DNA of 64,000 nucleotides from Bacteroidota bacterium (GTDB lineage Bacteria; Bacteroidota; Bacteroidia; Chitinophagales; Chitinophagaceae): NCBI GenBank assembly GCA_018268085.1, contig JAFDXE010000008.1, positions 1 to 64,000 of the forward strand, read 5' to 3'. Shown piece by piece: positions 25,386 to 34,091 of this stretch (position 1 is its first letter; each line of letters starts with the position of its first letter). The notes under the pieces were generated by a model. It saw only the letters and a program-made list of their open reading frames with translations, ran no database searches and was not told where the DNA came from. The position numbers and the translations under genes were made by a program.

Positions 25386-26579
25386 ATGAAAAAAATATTT
25401 GTAACCATCACATTTTTTGTGGCTGCAGTGCAATTAAAAGCAGACAACTGTAATATCATTGTATATATTCATAACCTTTCAATCAGTGATGTAAACCTTT
25501 TATCTGGAAGCGGCGATAAATTATTTGGCTATCCTTACCTGATTAAACCTGGTGCCACCGTAAAATTTAATTCGCATAATGATGAGGGTCTTTTCGCAGG
25601 TGGAGTTGAAGGGTCCGCGTTAATTGGCCTGGCTGAAAACAATTATGCTGATCGGGTAACATTCTCTTTCAGCAATCCCTGGGTTGGAATGAGTCATTAT
25701 TTTGTAAGTTACCAGGGATGTTTCCAGGGCCGTATCACCAGCATTTACAGAAGCAGGGATCCGCAGGAAATTTCTATTGAAATTACAGGTGGAAGAAATA
25801 AACCGCCTGTAACACCAGGACCCCGGACATTTAATTTTCCTTTGGGCGGAACAACAGGACGCATTCATGCCTATTTACGTTGGAATTTTGCAACCGGTCA
25901 GCCAACAGGTAAACTTGCAGACGCTTTAAAAATTCAAGCATGGGTTCCAACAAAATTTACAGAAAATGCATCAGGGTCGGATACCTATAAAAATATTAAA
26001 GGAAATTTCAGTCACTATGAATTGGTAAAAACATCTATCACTTTCAAAAGAATGAATGATTCCGATTCCGGCTTCGTGTACCAATGTACGATAGATGGTA
26101 TCCCCTACGATGAATCTTCAACAGGCAATCCATTACTGTTTGAACTTACCTCTCTTCCCGTTTTATGGAATCAGGGCGAAGGCGTACCACTCGTTCCACC
26201 CAGGAAAGGATGCGTGTACACTGCTATATGCGTTCCCGATAACCAGGAACAATATGCAAAAGCCATCGTTACCCATTACCAGGTATTCAATTTCTCCTGC
26301 TATGGTGCATGGGTAGATCCAACAACCGGGGATATCCTCGGAGAAAACGCCGGCTCATTGAACGCACTGCTCAAAAAATTAAAGAATACCGACAAACTTT
26401 CATTGAGCGGCGCCCAGATCCTTAAATACAACATGCAACAAACCGCTATTCAGAACAAAAATATACAGGAACTAAAACTGGAAAAAAAACAGGATAGGAA
26501 TAAAGAAACACTCCATTCAGGTGAACTGAAAATTAACAGGCCAAATAAACCTATAGCCAAACCAATTAACAAACAATAA
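25386..26579 (+). CDS. Secreted aegerolysin-like protein B, third gene of the CDC-like operon
   Basis: 397 residues, signal peptide ending LKA. The N-terminal domain (about 20-135) has NIIVYIHNLSISDV, IKPGATVKFNSHN, GVEGSALIGLAEN (73-85) and SFSNPWVGMSHYF (94-106), closer than protein A to the aegerolysin PWG region. The second domain (about 155-350) starts HAYLRWNFATGQPTG and includes GSDTYKNIKGNFSHYELVK, matching protein A (GYLTWDITETG, NDSYQEYNGYFNEFSVLK). A lysine- and glutamine-rich tail follows. A and B are thus divergent paralogues that flank the CDC-like gene. It starts 38 bp after that gene. Probable role: receptor-binding or scaffold partner (inference). Confidence 0.62.
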   Translation: MKKIFVTITFFVAAVQLKADNCNIIVYIHNLSISDVNLLSGSGDKLFGYPYLIKPGATVKFNSHNDEGLFAGGVEGSALIGLAENNYADRVTFSFSNPWVGMSHYFVSYQGCFQGRITSIYRSRDPQEISIEITGGRNKPPVTPGPRTFNFPLGGTTGRIHAYLRWNFATGQPTGKLADALKIQAWVPTKFTENASGSDTYKNIKGNFSHYELVKTSITFKRMNDSDSGFVYQCTIDGIPYDESSTGNPLLFELTSLPVLWNQGEGVPLVPPRKGCVYTAICVPDNQEQYAKAIVTHYQVFNFSCYGAWVDPTTGDILGENAGSLNALLKKLKNTDKLSLSGAQILKYNMQQTAIQNKNIQELKLEKKQDRNKETLHSGELKINRPNKPIAKPINKQ

Positions 26580-26596
26580 TTAAACAACGTAAAAAA

Positions 26597-27205
26597 ATGA
26601 ACATGAAAAAATACCTGGTGATCTTTTGTTTGCTGCATAGCATTTTAATAAGCTGCAGCGCACAGTTGAGAAAAACAGATCTCAATAAAACAAATCGTAT
26701 CCGGGAAAAATCCGGCAGCACCGAACTTCCTTCAAGACCATCGATGGCCAAAGTAACTTTTGCCGACGGCAGAACATTATATGCCAATGTTATTACTCAA
26801 TCCGCTTCAGACATCCGGATTAAACTTGTAAACAACGATACCTATTATACTATCGACAAAAAAGGAATGATCAAAAGCAGTAATGGTAAATATCAAACAG
26901 GTAGTAAAGTACAAAGTGTGCTGTTGAAAAAAGCAGGCAACAGTATTTACAATGATATCAACCAGTCGAATTTTGATTACGGTATTCTGGGATTTGAATT
27001 CCCGGATGGAAAAGTTCAGTATGCAAAAGCAAATACGATCAACAGTAGTTTCCTTTCTATAACGATGACGCATTCTTCCTTTAATTATTACCTGTATTAT
27101 AAAAACGGAGAATGGTCGATAGATATGCAGGGCGGAGAATATCAGAATGGTACAGTGATCAAAGACATTTTTGTACTGGATCAGAAATTCAAAAGATTTT
27201 ATTGA
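26597..27205 (+). CDS. Putative lipoprotein with internal duplication, fourth gene of the CDC-like operon
   Basis: 202 residues. The N-terminus MNMKKYLVIFCLLHSILISC is a lipoprotein signal with the lipobox LISC (Cys20); a second ATG two codons in (26603) is possible. The rest contains two copies of a roughly 60-residue unit: VTFADGRTLYANVIT...YYTIDKKG...GKYQTGSKVQSVLL and FEFPDGKVQYAKANT...YYLYYKNGEW...GEYQNGTVIKDIFVL. No known family is recognised. Its position 17 bp after a pore-forming gene set makes self-protection or pore assembly at the outer membrane plausible, but this is inference. Confidence 0.6.
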   Translation: MNMKKYLVIFCLLHSILISCSAQLRKTDLNKTNRIREKSGSTELPSRPSMAKVTFADGRTLYANVITQSASDIRIKLVNNDTYYTIDKKGMIKSSNGKYQTGSKVQSVLLKKAGNSIYNDINQSNFDYGILGFEFPDGKVQYAKANTINSSFLSITMTHSSFNYYLYYKNGEWSIDMQGGEYQNGTVIKDIFVLDQKFKRFY

Positions 27206-27220
27206 TAAAAAAATAATGAA

Positions 27221-27703
27221 ATGAAACACACTATTAAATTCCTGCTGCTGTGCTCTCTGTTGGTTGTACGGTTTAATGTACATGGCCAATCAAAAATGGC
27301 AACAGACATAAACAGCAAAATAAATGAGGTAAACAATGCCACTAATGAAACAGGAGCTACCATCGAAAATGCAACCAAAACACTTGAAAATGCAAAAACT
27401 CTTTTTAAAGAACTCGCCGGTAAAACAACCACTGATAAAAACAAAATGACCATTGTTGTTTCAGGGATACATTTCAACGACAGTAATCTTGAACTACTTG
27501 AGTCGGCCATTATAAAACTAAAAGGCACAAAAAAAGTTTCAAAAACACTGCAGTCGGGCATCATCACGATTTCACTAAAGTACAGGCAGGATGCAAACCA
27601 CTTATGGAATAAACTCCCTGCAGAAACAAGGAAATTATTTAAACCCGTAGAAGTTGTAGAAAAGACACTGCTGCTTAATTATATAAAACAAAGAAAAAAA
27701 TAG
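27221..27703 (+). CDS. Small secreted protein with coiled-coil segment, fifth gene of the CDC-like operon
   Basis: 160 residues with a signal peptide ending VHGQ. Residues about 25-65 are a polar helical stretch (DINSKINEVNNATNETGATIENATKTL) likely to form a coiled coil. From about 72, MTIVVSGIHFNDSNLELLESAI..KKVSKTLQSGIITISLKYRQDANHLW looks like a small alternating beta-alpha-beta-beta domain of ferredoxin-like type. No family is recognised. It begins 15 bp after the lipoprotein gene and ends 97 bp before the prolyl oligopeptidase ATG. Confidence 0.55.
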   Translation: MKHTIKFLLLCSLLVVRFNVHGQSKMATDINSKINEVNNATNETGATIENATKTLENAKTLFKELAGKTTTDKNKMTIVVSGIHFNDSNLELLESAIIKLKGTKKVSKTLQSGIITISLKYRQDANHLWNKLPAETRKLFKPVEVVEKTLLLNYIKQRKK

Positions 27704-27800
27704 TACTGACCAACATTACATGCAACTGTTTTTTTACCGCATTTTAAATCCAGCAAATAGAATAACTTTAAATCTCACCAGATCAATTAAAATAACAACA

Positions 27801-29939
27801 ATGAAAAAATTTTGTGCCGGGTTTTTAACCCTGTTTTGCTTACTCAATGCCAAGGCCCAATATCAATACCCTGCAACAAAAACAGTTGACAGCAGCGATA
27901 CCTGGCACAACATCACTATAAAAGATCCGTACCGCTGGATGGAAGATCTTAAAAGTGAAACAACCAATAACTGGTTTAAAGCACAGAATGATTATACAAA
28001 AAGCATTATGGATAAATTACCGCTTACCAATGAAATCTACAATGAGTTTTTGATGCTCGACTCCATTCAGCCGGATAAGATCGGAAAAGTAAGACAGGTG
28101 GGCAATACATTATTTTACTTCAACCTGAAAATTGGCGATGCCAAACCAACAATTTACAAACGTAACGGAGAAAATGGAAAAGAAGAACTGGTGGCCAATA
28201 ATTTGATGTGGAGTGCCAACCACAACCTGAGTGATTATGAAATTGATCCTTACCAGCAATACATGGCGGTTACTGCAGGCGAAGGCGGAAAAGAAATTAC
28301 AGCAGTAACAAAATTCTACAATATCGCACAGGGAAAATTTATGAGCGACAGTATTCCGGGAAGGTTTGCCGGTTTTGCACCAGGAGAAGGAAATGTATAT
28401 TATATGCAACAACCTACCTGGGATGTACATCAAATCGTTGAAGATAAAGACCGCACGTTTAAAATACACAAGCTGGGAACAGACACAGTACAGGATAAAA
28501 CAATGCTCTCCTACCAGCTTAACCCGGAACTATACGATCTAACCAACACAAAACAACTATGGCCGGCATGGCTGTGTAAAGATTGCAACTATGAAATCGT
28601 TTACGCTTCAAGCGTTTCCCCCTTCATAGAAATATATTACCGGAAAATAAACAGCGGAGACAAATGGAAGAAAATCATTTCAGAAACAGATGAAGTAACT
28701 ACGCTCAATGCATTTGCAGATAAACTATTCCTGGTAAGCAAAAAAAATGCACCCAACGGTAAACTCATGCTTATGAACATGAACAACCAGGATATATCCA
28801 AAGCCGTTTTAATTGCAGCAGAAAAAAATATTCCACTCAACTACGGCGACGGACTTACACAAACAAAAAATTTCCTGATCGTTCCATATATGAGTAACGG
28901 CGTGCAGTTATTTCATTACACCGTAGATATGCGCAACAATACCTTCGCAAAAATTCCTTTTGCCGAAAATACCAACCTGATGTACCTCACACCATTTAAT
29001 AAAAGCAATGATGATGTTCATATTGTAAGAAGCGGTTGGACTACCCCCATCACATTTACCTACAGCAATCTCGATAAACCATTTGCCAAAGAAAAAACAC
29101 TGGCATTCCGTACCAGTCCATCCTATCCTTATACCAACGAAACAATCGTAGAGGAAATTGAAATTCCCGGTCATGACGGTGTGATGATTCCTGTATCAAT
29201 TATTCGCAATAAGCAAACAAAATTAAACGGAGAAAACACAGCGTATGTGTATAGTTATGGTGCGTATGGCATCAGTTCGAGCGCAGTATTTTTTCCGAAT
29301 TTTCTTTTACTGGCACATAAGGGAGTTGTGATCGCAGTAGCACACGTTCGTGGAGGCGGTGAAAAAGGCGAAAACTGGCACCTTAGCGGATTTAAACAAA
29401 GTAAACCCAATACCTGGAAAGACCTGAACAGTACAGCAGAATACCTGGTCAGCAAAGGATATACTTCACCCAAACATCTTGCCTGTGAAGGTGGAAGTGC
29501 TGGAGGAATACTGATTGGTAGGGCTGTTACCGAGCGACCCGATCTTTGGGCATGCGCTGTACCACAGGTAGGTTGCCTGAGTATGGTGAGACAGGAATTC
29601 TCTCCTAACGGTTCCGTGAATACGCCGGAATTCGGCTCAGTAAAAAATATCAACGAATTTTTCTCATTAATGGAAATGGATGCTTTACTCCACGTGGAAA
29701 ACGGAACAAAGTATCCTGCCATGCTGATCACAACCGGATGGAATGATCCAAGAGTGATTAGCTGGCAGCCAGCCAAATTTGCTGCAGCCGTACAAGCTGC
29801 AAACGCATCCGATAAACCCATTTTACTGCAGGTAGATTACAATGCAGGGCATGGTGACAGTGAGGATAAATTTGCCGCCTTTAAAAAAGAAGCAGCGAAA
29901 TGGGCATTCATCCTCCAACAAACCGGTTACAAAAAATAA
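27801..29939 (+). CDS. Exported prolyl oligopeptidase (S9A)
   Basis: 712 residues with a signal peptide ending LNAKAQ, so it acts in the periplasm or outside. The N-terminal beta-propeller starts with DPYRWMEDL, and the C-terminal alpha/beta hydrolase domain carries the triad: Ser566 in GGSAGG, Asp649 in GWNDPRV and His684 in AGHGD. RGGGEKGENWH is the usual family motif. It cleaves after proline in peptides. A TAACTTTA near-box (27763-27770) may give its own promoter, so the start at 27801 is preferred over a frame-extended ATG at 27720. Whether it processes products of the upstream toxin-like operon is unknown. Confidence 0.93.
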   Translation: MKKFCAGFLTLFCLLNAKAQYQYPATKTVDSSDTWHNITIKDPYRWMEDLKSETTNNWFKAQNDYTKSIMDKLPLTNEIYNEFLMLDSIQPDKIGKVRQVGNTLFYFNLKIGDAKPTIYKRNGENGKEELVANNLMWSANHNLSDYEIDPYQQYMAVTAGEGGKEITAVTKFYNIAQGKFMSDSIPGRFAGFAPGEGNVYYMQQPTWDVHQIVEDKDRTFKIHKLGTDTVQDKTMLSYQLNPELYDLTNTKQLWPAWLCKDCNYEIVYASSVSPFIEIYYRKINSGDKWKKIISETDEVTTLNAFADKLFLVSKKNAPNGKLMLMNMNNQDISKAVLIAAEKNIPLNYGDGLTQTKNFLIVPYMSNGVQLFHYTVDMRNNTFAKIPFAENTNLMYLTPFNKSNDDVHIVRSGWTTPITFTYSNLDKPFAKEKTLAFRTSPSYPYTNETIVEEIEIPGHDGVMIPVSIIRNKQTKLNGENTAYVYSYGAYGISSSAVFFPNFLLLAHKGVVIAVAHVRGGGEKGENWHLSGFKQSKPNTWKDLNSTAEYLVSKGYTSPKHLACEGGSAGGILIGRAVTERPDLWACAVPQVGCLSMVRQEFSPNGSVNTPEFGSVKNINEFFSLMEMDALLHVENGTKYPAMLITTGWNDPRVISWQPAKFAAAVQAANASDKPILLQVDYNAGHGDSEDKFAAFKKEAAKWAFILQQTGYKK

Positions 29940-30079
29940 ATAAACCTTTATACGCTTAGTGCTAAAAATATTGCTTACTTCACCAGTGATTATCTTATCA
30001 ATTGTACGGGAAGAAATACCAGGAACTTAGAGATTGATATCGTAACCGGGATAATCAATTACAAAATGCAATGTGGGGT

Positions 30080-33000
30080 ATGAAAAAAAATGCATGGATA
30101 TTAATTTACTGCTGTTTCTTTTTCATACAACAGAATTATGCACAGCACTTTCCTGATTTAAAATTTTCATTACTGCCGGAAATATCGGGCCTGCCCGCTA
30201 AAAGCATCACGTGCATGTTGAAAGATAAAAAAGGACTTGTATGGATGGGCACAGAAAATGACGGACTTATCCGCTATGATGGAAGAAAAGTGAAATCATA
30301 TCTAAGTATAGACGGCTCACCGGGCATTGAAGCAAATTACATTGCAAGGATCTGTGAAGACGATTCAGGATGGTTATGGATCAGTACAATCATTGGATTA
30401 TATCATTTAAACCCGGAAACTGAAAAATCTGAATTGTTTCAACACAACGACGCCGACCCCTCATCTATTGCCAGTAATGAAAAAACCTCGCCCTATACAG
30501 ACAGCAGAAAACGATTATGGATTTTAAGTTCAGCAGGGCTTCAATTGTATAACCCGGTTACAAAAAAATTCATCCGGTATGCAACGCCAATGATCAATAA
30601 TCCCGGTTGGCAAAAACATGCAAAAGGTGTTCTACAGTTACTTGAAGATGCACAACATCAATTGTGGGTGAGCAGCGCTTATGGACTTTATCTTGTTGAC
30701 ACAGTAAACAAAAACTGCAAACCATATTTTACCGGGAAATACTGTTGGATAACAAACGTTTTCCAGGATAATAAACAACAAATGTGGGTGAGCTTTTGGG
30801 GAAACGGACTTACAAAATTTTTTCCGGCAACAGGTAAATATGAACCATGGCCTGCTCCAGGCACCATCATCAACTTTCTCAATGAATGGAATGATGAACA
30901 TGGTAAATCATGGTTAACTTGTTCTGCTGATAACGGACTTACATTATCAGATCCGGCAACAGGAGCTTATAAAAGTTATCCGCCCGATATCACATTGCCG
31001 GGCTCTGTAAAAGGACTTGAAGTAAGGTTCATTTATAAAGACAATGAAAAACGTTTTTGGATTTTTACAGACCAGGGAATAAATATCATTGATCCTGCAT
31101 GGCAACATTTTAACAGCTTCTATCTTTCAGGCGAAAAAACAGGAATGGATATATTAACGACCAGTTATCCTGCCGACTTATTAAAAACAGGTACAGGTTA
31201 TGAATTCATAAACTGGCCTTACGGATATTTATACACTTGCAATAACAAATGGGAAATTGAACACTGCATGAAAGAGGTGAACATCCATAACAAGTTGTAC
31301 CCGGTAAATATTTCAACCATACAGCAAACAGATAACAATGAAACCTGGCTTGGTACAACTGAAGGTTTTTTAAAAAGGATTGAAGGAAATTCCTTTCAGC
31401 AGTACAAACCCACTGATTCTTTTCCGGATATAGACCTGCAATATTCAGCAACCCGTATGAAGAAACGACCCGATGGACTTTACTGGGCAATGTTTGAAGA
31501 CAGAGGTCTTTATGTATTTGATCCATCAGAAGGAAAATTTTTAAAGAACTACCGTCGTGATTATAAAGGAATGTTATCAAGCCTTGAATATGACCGGAAT
31601 GGAAATGTATGGATCGGCACTTCCACCGGGTTATACCTGTACGATAAACAAACAGATTCTTTTATCCGATTCCCGATAGATTGCGGAGACAATAAAAAAA
31701 ACGGGCTTTACAATCATATTAACCAGCTATATTTTGATAAGAACAATATGGGATGGATTGCAACCTATAAAGGCCTTGTACAATTTTCTCCCGTTGAAAA
31801 AAAATACTGGTTCATAAAAGATCCGGAAAAATCAATTTCCTTTTCGGCAAAAAAAATACTGGAAGACACTACCGGGATAATATGGACTATGGCTGATTAT
31901 TTTATCCAGGCTTACAATAAACACACAAAAGAATTTCATTATTATGATGATGCTGACGGATTACCTGCAGGGTTTACCGGCTTCAAAGGAGTATTCAAAT
32001 GGATAAATGATAGCTGTATTGCTGCAGGAAGTGTGCATACGATCATTACATTCAATCCGTATGAATTATTACAACATAAAAAAGAAGCACCATTAATTTT
32101 TACTGATGTGGATATTGATGGGAACAGGTACACCCCCATAACAAATGGAGTTAACCAATTGCAACTGATCGCACCGGCCGGAACAAGAAATATAAATATT
32201 CAATTTGCACTGCTTAACTATACAGCTTCAGAGAAGAACGTACTTTTTTACAGGCTCGCAACCTACAAAAACAGTAAATGGATTGAAGCTAAAGATGGCA
32301 TCATCAACCTGACGGCATTACCACACGGCGAATATCTATTGCAGGTAAAGGGAAATTCAACCAATAGCACTTCAGTATATTCAACAACAGAAATGCTTAT
32401 AATCGTACGTCCCCATTGGTATCAGTCTATACTATTCCAGGTTTTCTCCGTAATGTTAACCGCACTGTTCATTTTCCTGTTTACCAGGTGGCGGGTAAAA
32501 TCAATTCGAAAATCGGCTAACCTTAAACAACTGGTAACAGAAACAGAAATAGCTGCGCTTAAAGCACAACTAAATCCTCATTTTATATTCAATTGTATTA
32601 ATAACATCGATTCTTTCATTCACAGCAACGACAAATACAATGCAACATTATACCTGAATAAATTTGCAAAACTCCTGCGCAATATCCTGGAGAGCAGTAA
32701 GCAAAATACATTGGGATTTTCAAAAGACATTGAAACACTCAGGTTGTATATAGAACTGGAAGAATTAAGGAACGACAATAAATTCAAAACAAAAATTTCG
32801 ATTGACAAAGAGTTATTGGAAAGTGATTATAAAGTACCTCCGCTCATTATTCAGCCTTTCGTAGAAAATGCCATACAACATGGATTAAAGAATAAGGATG
32901 GCAATGATGGATTATTGGAAATATCCGTTACAAAAAAAGATGATAAAATAATGTACAGCATCAGGGATAACGGCATTGGTCGTGAAGCAGCAGGCCGTAT

Positions 33001-33157
33001 TGCACAAAACAAAGAACATTCGTATGGCATGCAATTAAGTTTCGACAGGATAAGGTTGTTTAATAAGGAAGCACAACCTTCCGTTCACATTACCGATTTG
33101 TACAACGATAAAAAACCGTTAGGTACACTCATTCTTGTAACATTAAAAATAACCTGA
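30080..33157 (+). CDS. Sensor histidine kinase with Reg_prop propellers and LytS-type kinase domain
   Basis: 1025 residues. Signal peptide or first membrane segment ending NYAQ, then a periplasmic double seven-bladed propeller with recurrent D-x-x-G-x-(V/L)-W-(I/M)-G-T and GLYxY motifs (about residues 35-680), a Y_Y_Y-like domain, one membrane helix (about 785-806) and a His_kinase domain with LNPHFIFN (His834) and a GIGREA ATP-lid region; QPFVENAIQHGL is the N-box. It is a LytS-like (PF06580) kinase, not a hybrid. The regulator gene begins 1 nt after the stop. The upstream ATG at 30071 is an alternative. The ligand is unknown; such propeller sensors often respond to carbohydrates or envelope signals. 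Confidence 0.93.
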   Translation: MKKNAWILIYCCFFFIQQNYAQHFPDLKFSLLPEISGLPAKSITCMLKDKKGLVWMGTENDGLIRYDGRKVKSYLSIDGSPGIEANYIARICEDDSGWLWISTIIGLYHLNPETEKSELFQHNDADPSSIASNEKTSPYTDSRKRLWILSSAGLQLYNPVTKKFIRYATPMINNPGWQKHAKGVLQLLEDAQHQLWVSSAYGLYLVDTVNKNCKPYFTGKYCWITNVFQDNKQQMWVSFWGNGLTKFFPATGKYEPWPAPGTIINFLNEWNDEHGKSWLTCSADNGLTLSDPATGAYKSYPPDITLPGSVKGLEVRFIYKDNEKRFWIFTDQGINIIDPAWQHFNSFYLSGEKTGMDILTTSYPADLLKTGTGYEFINWPYGYLYTCNNKWEIEHCMKEVNIHNKLYPVNISTIQQTDNNETWLGTTEGFLKRIEGNSFQQYKPTDSFPDIDLQYSATRMKKRPDGLYWAMFEDRGLYVFDPSEGKFLKNYRRDYKGMLSSLEYDRNGNVWIGTSTGLYLYDKQTDSFIRFPIDCGDNKKNGLYNHINQLYFDKNNMGWIATYKGLVQFSPVEKKYWFIKDPEKSISFSAKKILEDTTGIIWTMADYFIQAYNKHTKEFHYYDDADGLPAGFTGFKGVFKWINDSCIAAGSVHTIITFNPYELLQHKKEAPLIFTDVDIDGNRYTPITNGVNQLQLIAPAGTRNINIQFALLNYTASEKNVLFYRLATYKNSKWIEAKDGIINLTALPHGEYLLQVKGNSTNSTSVYSTTEMLIIVRPHWYQSILFQVFSVMLTALFIFLFTRWRVKSIRKSANLKQLVTETEIAALKAQLNPHFIFNCINNIDSFIHSNDKYNATLYLNKFAKLLRNILESSKQNTLGFSKDIETLRLYIELEELRNDNKFKTKISIDKELLESDYKVPPLIIQPFVENAIQHGLKNKDGNDGLLEISVTKKDDKIMYSIRDNGIGREAAGRIAQNKEHSYGMQLSFDRIRLFNKEAQPSVHITDLYNDKKPLGTLILVTLKIT

Positions 33158-33158
33158 T

Positions 33159-33902
33159 ATGATTACGGCAATTATTATTGATGATGAGGCAAGAGGACGG
33201 CAGGCTTTGAAACAAAAGCTTCAGAGTTATTGTACGGATGTAGAAATTCTTGCGGAAGCTGCAGACGGCCTTGAAGCGATTGATGCGATCAGCAAATACA
33301 ATCCGCAATTGATATTCCTTGATATTGAAATGCCAAAGATGAATGGCTTTGAAATGCTGAATGCCATTAAAGAAAAAAATTTCCACATCATTTTTACAAC
33401 AGCCTACGATCAATATGCAATTAAAGCCATTAAATATGCAGCATTCGATTACCTGCTCAAACCAATAGATATAGAAGAACTGAAAACAACCGTTGCCAAT
33501 ATTATTCATAAAGAAAACCATCAAACTAAAAAACAGGCAGAACTGCTTCAACAGAATATCCTGCATCCGAAAAAATCATTCAATAAACTGGCAGTGCCAA
33601 CGCTGGAAGGATTGTTATTTTTTGACATACAGGATATTATTCGCCTGGAAGCAAGTAGTAATTATACCAACATCTGCTTATTGAACAACAATAAAATAAT
33701 CGCCTCAAAAACGCTGAAAGAATTTGAAGAATTGTTACCCGCAGATTTATTTTTCCGCATCCATCATTCGCATATTATCAACCTTCATTTTCTTAAGAGA
33801 TATATTAAAGGAGACGGGGGCCAGGTTGAAATGCAGAATGGCGATTTTGTAGATGTGGCCAGGAGGAAAAAAGAAGAATTCCTGAAAATAATCGGGCATT
33901 AA
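33159..33902 (+). CDS. LytTR-family response regulator
   Basis: 247 residues. The receiver domain has the acidic DDE (8-10), phospho-acceptor Asp55 (FLDIEMP) and LKP lysine; the LytTR DNA-binding domain spans about 145-245 with RLEASSNYTNICL, FFRIHHSHIINLHFLKRY. It is the cognate partner of the preceding kinase, separated by one base. LytTR proteins bind pairs of short direct repeats; the targets are unknown. The spacer after it (33903-34091) contains a weak hairpin and the kdsA box only. Confidence 0.94.
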   Translation: MITAIIIDDEARGRQALKQKLQSYCTDVEILAEAADGLEAIDAISKYNPQLIFLDIEMPKMNGFEMLNAIKEKNFHIIFTTAYDQYAIKAIKYAAFDYLLKPIDIEELKTTVANIIHKENHQTKKQAELLQQNILHPKKSFNKLAVPTLEGLLFFDIQDIIRLEASSNYTNICLLNNNKIIASKTLKEFEELLPADLFFRIHHSHIINLHFLKRYIKGDGGQVEMQNGDFVDVARRKKEEFLKIIGH

Positions 33903-34079
33903 CCCGTACAGCAGGCTGCAATTGTTGCTGTATGGCCGTATTCTCACAACATCTCCTGCACATTATACCTGCGCTATGAATGCCTTTAAGTATGATTAAT
34001 TTAATTCGTTACGGGAATTAAGGAGAAGTGTGACAAAATATTGTACGCTTTTTTCCCCCCGATTGATACAGCTTCTTTG

Positions 34080-34087
34080 TAATTTTG
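34080..34087 (+). promoter_or_regulatory. Near-leaderless promoter box of kdsA
   Basis: TAATTTTG followed by CGCC and the ATG: 4 nt separate the box and the start codon. The -33 element is not clear. Confidence 0.5.
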
Positions 34088-34091
34088 CGCC

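Noticed and set aside
22412..27703. Idea that this operon is a SusCD-type polysaccharide locus
   Set aside because: No TonB-dependent receptor, SusD-like protein or carbohydrate enzyme is present.
29685..29702. TCCACGTGGA palindrome resembling a parS core
   Set aside because: It lies inside the prolyl oligopeptidase coding frame, its flanks do not match parS, and it is 14 kb from parB.
29940..30070. TGATTATC and GATAATCA inverted arms before the sensor kinase
   Set aside because: Arms are 60 bp apart and AT-rich; easily due to chance.
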